A stretch of DNA of 5,727 bases from Candidatus Tenderia sp. (GTDB taxonomy: Bacteria > Pseudomonadota > Gammaproteobacteria > Tenderiales > Tenderiaceae): assembly GCA_030148045.1 (NCBI GenBank), contig JASBUE010000288.1, forward strand, positions 1 through 5,727. The letters are read 5' to 3'. The notes beneath the pieces were generated by a model. That model saw nothing but the letters and a program-made list of their open reading frames with translations. It had not been told where the DNA came from and did no database searches. Position 1 is the first letter of the stretch. The number at the start of each line of letters is the position of its first letter. Made by a program: the position numbers and the translations under genes. Shown here piece after piece: positions 1 through 5,613 of this stretch.

Positions 1-824
1 ACGTCAATTCCCAGCCCTTCATGCGCTGGCAGAACCGTTTTGAATTCGTCGCCGAGGCGGTGCAAAAGGCGCAAGCCGATACCGGCGAGACCAAGGGTCA
101 CTATTTAAATGTGACTGCCAACACCCCGGAAGAGATGTACGAGCGCGCCGAGTTCGCAAAGGAGCTGGGGCAGCCGGTCATCATGCACGACTTCCTCACC
201 TGCGGCTTCACCGCCAACAGCGGTCTGGCCAAGTGGTGCCGCAAGAACGGCATCCTGCTGCACATCCACCGCGCCATGCACGCGGTCATCGACCGTCATC
301 CCAAGCACGGTATCCACTTCCGCGTACTTGCCAAGTGTCTGCGTCTGTCCGGCGGCGACCACCTGCACACCGGTACCGTCGTCGGCAAACTGGAAGGCGA
401 TCGCGCCTCCACCATGGGCTACGTGGATCAGCTGCGCGAGTCCTTCGTCCCCGAAGACCGCAGCCGCGGCATCTTTTTCGATCAGGACTGGGGCTCCATG
501 CCCGGCGTCTTCGCCGTCGCCTCCGGCGGTATCCACGTCTGGCACATGCCGGCCCTGGTCACCATCTTCGGTGACGACTCCATCCTGCAGTTCGGTGGCG
601 GCACGCAGGGTCATCCCTGGGGCAACGCCGCCGGCGCCGCCGCCAACCGCGTCGCCTTGGAGGCCTGTGTCAAGGCACGCAACCAGGGCCGCGACCTGGA
701 GCGCGAGTCACGCGAGATCCTGGAAGGCGCCGCCCAGCACAGCCCCGAGCTGGCCATGGCCATGGAGACCTGGAAAGAGATCAAGTTCGAATTCGAGACC
801 GTGGACAAGCTCGATATCGCCTAA
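1..824 (+). CDS. cbbL: RuBisCO form IA large subunit, C-terminal part (5' end outside window)
   Basis: Large subunit of ribulose-1,5-bisphosphate carboxylase/oxygenase, which adds CO2 to RuBP in the Calvin cycle; here it is the carboxysome cargo enzyme. The reading frame is open from base 3 (first residues VNSQPFMRW) to the TAA at 822-824, so the true start and the carbamylated-lysine motif (TKDDEN in the family) lie upstream. ATG at 21 is internal. Catalytic residues visible, in spinach numbering: H294 and R295 in HIHRAMHAVIDR (codons 267-272), H327 in GGDHLHTG (366-368), loop-6 K334 in VVGKLEG (387-389) and S379 in ASGGIHVWHMPAL (522-524). The phosphate-binding GGGTQGHPWGN segment is also present. 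No disruption is seen. The C-terminus (KFEFETVDKLDIA) is that of carboxysomal form IA enzymes. cbbS follows 37 nt downstream. Assignment is firm; the form IA versus IC distinction rests mainly on the cso neighbours. Confidence 0.97.
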   Translation, partial: VNSQPFMRWQNRFEFVAEAVQKAQADTGETKGHYLNVTANTPEEMYERAEFAKELGQPVIMHDFLTCGFTANSGLAKWCRKNGILLHIHRAMHAVIDRHPKHGIHFRVLAKCLRLSGGDHLHTGTVVGKLEGDRASTMGYVDQLRESFVPEDRSRGIFFDQDWGSMPGVFAVASGGIHVWHMPALVTIFGDDSILQFGGGTQGHPWGNAAGAAANRVALEACVKARNQGRDLERESREILEGAAQHSPELAMAMETWKEIKFEFETVDKLDIA

Positions 825-861
825 GGCGCACGACAGCCATTACCAGATTTAGGAGAACGAC

Positions 862-1212
862 ATGCAAAACACAGCTTCACAAATGGGTGATTACCGTACT
901 CAAGAGACCCTGGAGACCTTCTCGTTCCTGCCACCCCTGACCCAGGAGGAGGTCTATGAGCAGATCAACTACATGCTCGGCGAAGGCCTGACGCCGGCCA
1001 TCGAGCATGAAGAACCGGCCAAGTCCAACAACCACTACTGTACCATGTGGAAGCTGCCTTTCTTCGGCGAGCGTGATCTGAGCAATGTGGTCGCCGAGTT
1101 GGAGGCCTGTCATCGCAGCTATCCCGATCATCACGTGCGTCTGATCGGCTACGACAACTATGCCCAAAGCCAGGGCGTCTGTTTCGTCGTCTATCGTGCC
1201 AAGAGCTGGTAA
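862..1212 (+). CDS. cbbS: RuBisCO form IA small subunit
   Basis: Small subunit of the L8S8 RuBisCO holoenzyme. It caps the large-subunit octamer and is not itself catalytic. At 116 residues it is close to the roughly 110 of carboxysomal small subunits. Family signatures seen are ETFSFLPPLT (about residues 17-26), the MWKLPFFGE block (about 63-71), an AELEACHRSYP helix and the C-terminal GYDNYAQSQG-CFVVYRA strand. The start is supported by AGGAGA at 851-856, five bases before ATG. Tyr100 in YDNYAQS matches the motif position of H. neapolitanus CbbS Tyr96, which I recall as part of the site where CsoS2 N-terminal peptides bind at the large/small subunit interface. The gene is cotranscribed with cbbL by spacing, and a hairpin follows its stop codon. 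Confidence 0.97.
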   Translation: MQNTASQMGDYRTQETLETFSFLPPLTQEEVYEQINYMLGEGLTPAIEHEEPAKSNNHYCTMWKLPFFGERDLSNVVAELEACHRSYPDHHVRLIGYDNYAQSQGVCFVVYRAKSW

Positions 1213-1219
1213 GGCGGGG

Positions 1220-1242
1220 GCTGCCGCCACCCCGGCGGCAGC
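1220..1242 (+). promoter_or_regulatory. GC-rich stem-loop between cbbS and csoS2
   Basis: A perfect 9-bp inverted repeat: GCTGCCGCC (1220-1228), loop ACCCC, GGCGGCAGC (1234-1242). It begins 8 nt after the cbbS stop. No T-run follows, so it is not a standard intrinsic terminator. Inference: it could be a 3' stabilising or processing element, or a weak attenuator, that keeps cbbLS transcript higher than the downstream shell genes, since RuBisCO is needed in large excess. The base pairing is directly visible; the role is not proven. Confidence 0.6.
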
Positions 1243-1275
1243 GATGAACGTGATTCCAACTATGAGGTAACAGAA

Positions 1276-3132
1276 ATGGCCCAGCAAACATTGTCAGGCC
1301 GAGCCGCCTCCCGGGCGCGCCGGCAGGCCCAGGTGCACGGCAAAGCGGCCCTGCCGGCCAAAGGCAGCGGCGCCAAGGCGTCCGCCCCGCAGGCCTCTGC
1401 GAGTCAGCCACCCGCCGCCAGCGGTGGCGACAGTGGTCACGAGGCCGCCCGTGCGCGGCGCCGTGCCATGGCCAGCCACGGTAAGGCCGCGGTTCAGTCC
1501 GATGATCGCCAGCGCATGGTGGACACCCTGCGCCACGCGCGTCAGCAGACCCAGGACAACAAGGGGAAGGACTGCGGTTGCGGCTGTGGCGGCAGCGGCG
1601 ATTGCGACAAGCAGGCCGCGGCGGCGCCCGCAAGCAAAGGCGCCGCGCCGAGCCCCAATGCCGCGGTCAAGCCGGTGCCGCGACGGCGTGAAGTCAAGCC
1701 GGTAACGGCCGCCAATGCCGGGCGTCTGAATTCCCGTATGCGGCGCCAGGCGCTGGCCCGCCACGGCAAGAACGGCGCCGACTTGGTGGCCAAGGGGATG
1801 AGTTCGGCGCAGTTGGTCAAGCAGCAAAATCCGGACATTTCCGGCCGCGAGCTGGCCCGCAGCGTGCGCGCCCAGCGGGCCTGCAATGGGGCTCAGGGCA
1901 AGACCCCGTCCGCGCCGGTGGGCCGCCAGCGTCCGCCGCGTCCGGCCGATGAGGTCACCGGCACCCGGGTCAGTCACAGCCCCAAGACCACCGGTGATGA
2001 GATCGGTCTGTGCCGCAGCGTCACCGGTACCGAGTATTTCTCCGGCGCGGTGTTCAGCGAGTTCTGCCAAAGCCAGCCGCCCCAGGCGCCGCGCAAGGTC
2101 GATGTCACCACCACCCTGCGTGGCGGCCAGGTCACCAGCGGCGGCCGGGTGGGGCGTGCCGCCCATGTTACCGGCGATGAGCGCGGTAGTTGCCGCAATG
2201 TCACCGGCAATGAATATGTCGGGCGCGAGCAGTATGACGACTTCTGTCCGTCGCGGCCCGAGCCGGGCAGCGCCAAGGTCAGCCACTCGCAGACCTCGCG
2301 CGGCCAGGTCGTGTCCGGTTCCAAACCGGCCCGCTCGCGCAAGGTCACCGGCGACGAGCCGGGCACCTGCAAGGTGGTCACCGGTACGCCTTATGCCGGC
2401 GCCGAGCAGTATAAAGAATACTGCCCGCCGGACCAGGCCCGGCTGGCCGAGGCCCGCAGTCAACGCCGTCCCGCCATGGCCGGGCGCGACATCACCGGTC
2501 TGCAACCGGGGCTGAGCGGCCTCACCGGCGCCGAAAAGGGCGCCTGTGAACCGGTCAGCGGCACCGGCTATGTCGGCGCCGCCGAGCGCCAAGCGGTATG
2601 CGGCACGGCCCCGGCCCAGCCCGGCGAGGCGGATTTTCCGCAGCCCCTGGCCGCGGCCCCGTGGGGCGCCTTCAGTGTGGTCGCCCCCGGCCATGCCACC
2701 CAGGGCGCGGCCGAGCCGCACGGCGTCACCGGTACCCGCTATGAACAGGGGCGTATCAGCGGCACCTTCTCCTTGGCCGAAGGCAAGATCACCGGCACCG
2801 AGCAGTTCCGCTTCGGTGAGCGCCAGCCCCGTGCCGCCGTGGCCGCCCAGGCCGTCCCGGTGCCGCAGACCGGGCGCATTACCGGCGAGGGGATCGATAC
2901 CGGTCTCAGAATCACCGGTGACGATTGGGACCGCGGCGACCGGGTGACCGGCACCGAAGGCATGTCGGCGGTGAAGCGTAATCCCACCCGGCGCGGCCCC
3001 GTCAGCGCCATGCCGGTGCATGCGCCCAAGCGCAACGAGGAGTTGCCGCCCAGCGATCTGCTGGTCACCGGCGGCAGCGGCAATACCGAGAAAGGGGCGC
3101 CGGTGACGGTGTCCGGCGGTGCCCGGGGATAG
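1276..3132 (+). CDS. csoS2: Carboxysome scaffold protein CsoS2
   Basis: Intrinsically disordered scaffold that links RuBisCO to the shell during alpha-carboxysome assembly. The start ATG follows GAGGTAA at 1264-1270. The N-terminal region has four basic RuBisCO-binding-type repeats near residues 7-26, 54-73, 147-167 and 187-208 (core R-x2-RR...GK; the fourth is degenerate). A CGCGC...C cluster sits at residues 100-110. The middle region has three M-repeats (227-264, 274-324, 334-383), each with VTGDE-x2-G-x-C, VTG-x2-Y and a closing F/YC. A degenerate fourth unit (about 394-442) keeps the cysteine pair and opens the C-terminal domain. That domain (to 618) is rich in I/VTG triplets and ends in the family signature ...SGNTEKG...SGGARG, which anchors to the shell. 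At 618 residues it is much shorter than the 869 of H. neapolitanus. I saw no clear slippery heptamer for the -1 frameshift that splits the H. neapolitanus protein into A and B forms. GC-rich, proline/glycine-rich and lacking membrane segments. Confidence 0.96.
   Translation: MAQQTLSGRAASRARRQAQVHGKAALPAKGSGAKASAPQASASQPPAASGGDSGHEAARARRRAMASHGKAAVQSDDRQRMVDTLRHARQQTQDNKGKDCGCGCGGSGDCDKQAAAAPASKGAAPSPNAAVKPVPRRREVKPVTAANAGRLNSRMRRQALARHGKNGADLVAKGMSSAQLVKQQNPDISGRELARSVRAQRACNGAQGKTPSAPVGRQRPPRPADEVTGTRVSHSPKTTGDEIGLCRSVTGTEYFSGAVFSEFCQSQPPQAPRKVDVTTTLRGGQVTSGGRVGRAAHVTGDERGSCRNVTGNEYVGREQYDDFCPSRPEPGSAKVSHSQTSRGQVVSGSKPARSRKVTGDEPGTCKVVTGTPYAGAEQYKEYCPPDQARLAEARSQRRPAMAGRDITGLQPGLSGLTGAEKGACEPVSGTGYVGAAERQAVCGTAPAQPGEADFPQPLAAAPWGAFSVVAPGHATQGAAEPHGVTGTRYEQGRISGTFSLAEGKITGTEQFRFGERQPRAAVAAQAVPVPQTGRITGEGIDTGLRITGDDWDRGDRVTGTEGMSAVKRNPTRRGPVSAMPVHAPKRNEELPPSDLLVTGGSGNTEKGAPVTVSGGARG
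1294..1899 (+). repeat. Four N-terminal basic repeats of CsoS2 (coding)
   Basis: Four spaced copies of a roughly 20-residue basic motif: SGRAASRARRQAQVHGKAAL (1294-1353), GHEAARARRRAMASHGKAAV (1435-1494), a third at 1714-1776 with RLNSRMRRQALARHGKNG, and a degenerate fourth at 1834-1899 with SGRELARSVRAQRACNG. In H. neapolitanus such peptides form helices that bind RuBisCO at low affinity each, so that several copies give avidity. The fourth lacks the RR pair and HGK end and carries a lone Cys203, much as the last N-repeat of other CsoS2 proteins diverges. Confidence 0.85.
1954..2424 (+). repeat. Three CsoS2 middle (M) repeats (coding)
   Basis: Three tandem units at 1954-2067, 2095-2247 and 2275-2424. 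Each contains VTG or TTG-DE, a first Cys, VTG-x2-Y, and a second Cys exactly 18 residues after the first (C246/C264, C306/C324, C365/C383). The unit period is 59-60 residues. A fourth weaker unit downstream keeps the pair (C424/C442) with LTGAEKGAC and VSGTGY. M-repeats contact shell hexamers and are linked to shell curvature and size in published alpha-carboxysome work. H. neapolitanus has about twice as many. Confidence 0.85.
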
Positions 3133-3146
3133 TCGAGATCGTCTAC

Positions 3147-3168
3147 GGCCGGCGCTCATCCGCCGGCC
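3147..3168 (+). promoter_or_regulatory. GC-rich stem-loop between csoS2 and csoS3
   Basis: A perfect 8-bp inverted repeat: GGCCGGCG (3147-3154), loop CTCATC, CGCCGGCC (3161-3168). It begins 14 nt after the csoS2 stop and has no T-run. It is similar in type to the hairpin after cbbS. Inference: an RNA stability or processing boundary that could lower expression of the scarce carbonic anhydrase and vertex proteins relative to CsoS2. The stem is visible; its function is not shown. Confidence 0.5.
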
Positions 3169-3202
3169 CGACGCAAACTGAATGAAGCAATTTAGTGACA
3201 AC

Positions 3203-3216
3203 GGATGAAGACCATG
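3203..3216 (+). promoter_or_regulatory. Ambiguous csoS3 start region
   Basis: Two in-frame ATGs, at 3205 and 3214. Upstream of the first only ACGG is present, a weak ribosome site. GGATGAAG (3203-3210) lies about 3 nt before the second ATG and contains the first. Translation may begin at either; the protein differs only by MKT. A weak site would fit the low copy number of CsoSCA. Confidence 0.4.
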
Positions 3217-4713
3217 TTCAACACGCGCGCTAAAGTCAGACGCACCCTGCCCGGGCCACCGCCACGGCGTCCGCTGGCGTCCGCCTCCGGCGCCGCCGTC
3301 GGCATGGGACACCATCCCCTGGTGCGCGGCGATGAAAACGCCCGCCTGTATCAGTACGAACAGGCGGTCAAGCAGGCCTTCGCCGCCATCGAAGCGACGC
3401 TGCGTCAGCTCGCCGCCTGGCAGCACGAGGCCGATTTCGTCACTAGCGCCCAGAATCATGTCCGTGCGACGTTGGGCTTTGAACTGCCGGCCGAGCTGCT
3501 CCAGGACACCTGGATCCAGCCGCTGGATACCGGCCGCCTGTATGCCTGGTGCGTGTTCGAGACCTTTCGCCGCATGTCGGCCGAGTTCTTCAAGCAGCGC
3601 CCCCTGGCGCTGGGGGACGAGGCCGGTTTTCAGGCCTATCTGCAGCAGTGCGGCTTCCACATCCTGGATGTCTCGCCCTGCGCCGACGGCCGCCTGGCCC
3701 ATGTCATCCGCTATGTGCTGCGCCTGCCCCAGGAGTGGGTGCGGCGCAAGTCCTACGCCGGCGCCATGTTCGACGTCGAGGACAGCCTGCAGAAATGGGT
3801 GGAGACCGAGATGCTGCGCCATCGTGAGGGGCGGCCCAATAGCGCCTCAGAGCCGACGCGTTATCTCAAGGTGGCGGTGTATCACCATAGCAGCGCCCGC
3901 CCCGACCAGGAAGGCTGCGCGGCCCACGGCAGCGATACCCGGCGCGCGGCCGAGGCGGCGCTGAATCAGTTGCAGGCCTTTCGCGAGGGGGTGGAGAAGA
4001 GTTTCTGCTGTGGCGCCTCCATCGACCTGTTGCTGATCGGCGTGGACACGGACAGCGATGCCATCCGGCTGCACCTGCCCGATGCCGACGGCGAGATGAC
4101 CGTGGAGCGCTACGTGGACGCCCTGGCCCTGTACAAGGCCAGCACACAGGGCCTGGGCGGCGATGCCGAGCCCCTGGTGCAGGACTACCTGCGCCAGCAT
4201 TGCGCCGCCGCCGGGGTGCAGCCGCCGGCCGCGGGCATGCTGCGCCTGGCGGCGCGCTTGCTGGCCGGCAACCTGGCCCAGATCGACTACGTGCGCCGCT
4301 ATCACGGCGGCGGCTACGCCGACATCGGCCATCAGGAGTGCTTCATTGGCATGGGTATCGGTTTCGAGGAGGTGCAGCTGCGCAACCTCACCTATTTCGC
4401 CTACCTCCACACGGTGGAGGAGGGGGCCGCGGATCTGGACGTGGGCATCAAGATCTTCAAGACCCTGAACGTCAGCCGCGGCCTGCCCATCCCGGTGGTG
4501 ATCCGCTGTGATTATCACGGCCAGGTGCCGGGCGCGCGGGCGCGGGCCGAGGCGCGCTGCCGTCAGCTGGACGGTGCATTGCGCCAGCGCTATGGCCAGC
4601 TGGCCGAGGCCGGCCTGCTGCACACCCTGTTGATGGTGCGTGACTGCCGCGCCGGCGCCGCGGCGGAGACCATCGCGGATTCGTCCTTGCCGAGTGTGGA
4701 GGAGATGCACTGA
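3205..4713 (+). CDS. csoS3: Carboxysome shell carbonic anhydrase CsoSCA
   Basis: Zinc enzyme that interconverts bicarbonate and CO2 inside the carboxysome, feeding RuBisCO. Also called csoSCA; it is a divergent beta-type carbonic anhydrase. Length 502 residues, near the roughly 514 of H. neapolitanus. Layout: a basic, proline-rich N-terminal tail (about 1-45), a helical domain, a catalytic domain (about 140-390) and a C-terminal domain thought to be a decayed duplicate of the catalytic fold. Zinc ligands by motif: C159 in SPCADGR, H227 in VYHHSS and C238 in GCAAHG, matching C173/H242/C253. The catalytic Asp-Arg dyad is D161/R163. Other family blocks are SFCCGASIDLLLIGVDTDSD and DVGIKIF. In-frame stops at 3193 and 3196 exclude an earlier start. 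ATG 3205 has a poor Shine-Dalgarno sequence; ATG 3214, preceded by GGATGAAG, is a credible alternative that removes three residues. The stop overlaps csoS4A by one base. Confidence 0.95.
   Translation: MKTMFNTRAKVRRTLPGPPPRRPLASASGAAVGMGHHPLVRGDENARLYQYEQAVKQAFAAIEATLRQLAAWQHEADFVTSAQNHVRATLGFELPAELLQDTWIQPLDTGRLYAWCVFETFRRMSAEFFKQRPLALGDEAGFQAYLQQCGFHILDVSPCADGRLAHVIRYVLRLPQEWVRRKSYAGAMFDVEDSLQKWVETEMLRHREGRPNSASEPTRYLKVAVYHHSSARPDQEGCAAHGSDTRRAAEAALNQLQAFREGVEKSFCCGASIDLLLIGVDTDSDAIRLHLPDADGEMTVERYVDALALYKASTQGLGGDAEPLVQDYLRQHCAAAGVQPPAAGMLRLAARLLAGNLAQIDYVRRYHGGGYADIGHQECFIGMGIGFEEVQLRNLTYFAYLHTVEEGAADLDVGIKIFKTLNVSRGLPIPVVIRCDYHGQVPGARARAEARCRQLDGALRQRYGQLAEAGLLHTLLMVRDCRAGAAAETIADSSLPSVEEMH
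4698..4704 (+). promoter_or_regulatory. csoS4A ribosome site inside the csoS3 end
   Basis: GGAGGAG, 8 nt before the csoS4A ATG at 4713, encoded within the last codons of csoS3. The csoS3 stop and csoS4A start share one base (TGATG, 4711-4715), the classic layout for termination-reinitiation coupling. Confidence 0.75.
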
Positions 4714-4967
4714 TGAAGATTTGCAAAGTGATCAAGCCGCTGGTGGCCACCAACCGCATCCCCGGCCTGGAGCACAAGCACCTGCAGGTGGTGCAGGACG
4801 GCTCCGCCAAGGCGGTGGCGGTGGACGCGGTGGGCTGTACCCCGGGTGATTGGGTGATCTGCGTCGGCAGTTCGGCGGCGCGTGAGGCGGCCGGCAGCAA
4901 GGAATATCCCAGCGATCTGACCATCGTCGGCATCATCGACTACTGGAGCGAGGAGGCGCAGGGCTGA
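4713..4967 (+). CDS. csoS4A: Carboxysome pentameric vertex protein CsoS4A
   Basis: Small shell protein of the bacterial microcompartment vertex family (BMC-P/BMV, the EutN/CcmL fold). Five copies form a pentamer that caps the 12 vertices of the icosahedral shell. Length 84 residues, matching the family. Motifs: N-terminal strand KICKVIKPLVATNR, GLEHKHLQVV (18-27), the turn CTPGDWV (42-48), the loop GSSAAR (52-57) and the C-terminal strand LTIVGIIDYW. The start is set by the TGATG overlap with csoS3 and the GGAGGAG site. csoS4B starts at its stop codon in the same way. The paralogue downstream has the same motifs, so A versus B is assigned by order and by likeness to the usual pair. Confidence 0.93.
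   Translation: MKICKVIKPLVATNRIPGLEHKHLQVVQDGSAKAVAVDAVGCTPGDWVICVGSSAAREAAGSKEYPSDLTIVGIIDYWSEEAQG
4951..4956 (+). promoter_or_regulatory. csoS4B ribosome site inside the csoS4A end
   Basis: A perfect AGGAGG, 10 nt before the csoS4B ATG at 4967, inside the last codons of csoS4A. The csoS4A stop and csoS4B start again share one base (TGATG, 4965-4969). Confidence 0.75.
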
Positions 4968-5221
4968 TGGAGATCATGCAGGTGGTCGGGCCGTTGGTGT
5001 GCACCCGCCGTCACCCCGGTCTGTATCAACACAGCCTGCGCGTGCTGCGCGACGCCAGGGGCAGGATGCAGGTGGCCATGGATACCAGCGGTTGCCGGCC
5101 GGGCAACTGGGTATTTGTGGTGAGTGGGTCGGCGGCGCGTTATGCCTGTGGTGATGCGCGCGTGCTGACCGATCTCACCGTGGGCGGGATTATCGATTTC
5201 TGGGACAGGACTGAACATTAA
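4967..5221 (+). CDS. csoS4B: Carboxysome pentameric vertex protein CsoS4B
   Basis: Second BMC-P/BMV vertex protein, 84 residues, a clear paralogue of CsoS4A. Shared motifs: GPLVCTRRHPGL (8-19), DTSGCRPGNWV (39-49), the loop SGSAAR (53-58), and C-terminal LTVGGIIDFWD. The fold forms a pentamer that closes the shell corners. In H. neapolitanus, loss of the vertex proteins leaves leaky carboxysomes and raises the CO2 requirement. It overlaps csoS4A by one base, which favours matched output of the two. The TAA stop at 5219-5221 ends the csoS3-4A-4B overlapping block; a 50-nt gap precedes csoS1. The sequence is intact and nothing is unusual in it. Confidence 0.93.
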   Translation: MEIMQVVGPLVCTRRHPGLYQHSLRVLRDARGRMQVAMDTSGCRPGNWVFVVSGSAARYACGDARVLTDLTVGGIIDFWDRTEH

Positions 5222-5271
5222 CCAAGTAAGCGTGTTTTTAACGAGTCACAACTCAAGATGGAGAGAAGACA

Positions 5272-5580
5272 ATGAGTGATAACAACTACGGTATTGCATT
5301 GGGCATGATCGAGACCCGCGGTTTGGTGCCCGCCATCGAGGCGGCCGACGCCATGACCAAGGCGGCGGAAGTGCGCCTCATCGGTCGCGAGTTCGTCGGC
5401 GGCGGCTACGTCACCGTGCTGGTGCGCGGCGAAACCGGTGCCGTCAACGCAGCGGTACGTGCCGGCGCCGACGCCTGCGAACGGGTCGGCGACGGACTGG
5501 TGGCGGCGCACATCATCGCCCGCCCGCATCGCGAGGTCGAGCCGGTACTGGGCAACACCCTGGCGCTCGAAGCCAAGTAA
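5272..5580 (+). CDS. csoS1: Carboxysome hexameric shell protein CsoS1 (BMC-H), first copy
   Basis: Major facet protein of the alpha-carboxysome. Single BMC domain, 102 residues, forming hexamers with a central pore that tile the shell faces. The body, from GIALGMIETRGLVPAIEAAD (7-26) through the pore loop EFVGGG (40-45) to ACERVGDGLVAAHIIARPH, is almost identical to H. neapolitanus CsoS1A/B/C. Only the N-terminal few residues (MSDNNY) and the C-terminal tail (EVEPVLGNTLALEAK) differ noticeably. The start is supported by GGAGAG at 5260-5265, 6 nt before ATG. It has its own untranslated leader, unlike the overlapping csoS3-csoS4 genes, in keeping with its high copy number. By position it corresponds to csoS1C of H. 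neapolitanus, but the A/B/C letter cannot be fixed from the sequence. Confidence 0.96.
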   Translation: MSDNNYGIALGMIETRGLVPAIEAADAMTKAAEVRLIGREFVGGGYVTVLVRGETGAVNAAVRAGADACERVGDGLVAAHIIARPHREVEPVLGNTLALEAK

Positions 5581-5613
5581 TTCAAAACGCCATTTACATA
5601 GGAGATTAAGACC

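Noticed and set aside
21..824. ATG at 21 as the start of cbbL
   Set aside because: The frame is open to the window edge and the residues before it (VNSQPF) are conserved RuBisCO sequence, so the ATG is internal.
1954..2424. Regular DNA repeats suggesting a CRISPR array or minisatellite
   Set aside because: The recurring GTCACCGGC-like words are in frame and encode the VTG motifs of CsoS2; there are no constant direct repeats with unique spacers.
1886..2947. Long + strand open frames in another frame within csoS2
   Set aside because: Arg/Ser/Pro-rich shadows of the csoS2 repeats. The csoS2 frame carries the recognised family motifs along its whole length.
1294..3822. Very long open frame on the minus strand opposite csoS2 and csoS3
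   Set aside because: It is a by-product of GC-rich codon use in the + strand genes. Its translation is low-complexity (Gly/Ala/Arg/Leu-rich), matches no family I know, and it runs across the csoS2/csoS3 gap with no fitting ribosome site.
5222..5271. Possible terminator or internal promoter in the AT-richer gap before csoS1, with TTTTT at 5235-5239
   Set aside because: No stem precedes the T-run; GAGT-CACA-ACTC nearby gives only four base pairs. No convincing -35/-10 pair was seen. A promoter is not excluded but cannot be supported.
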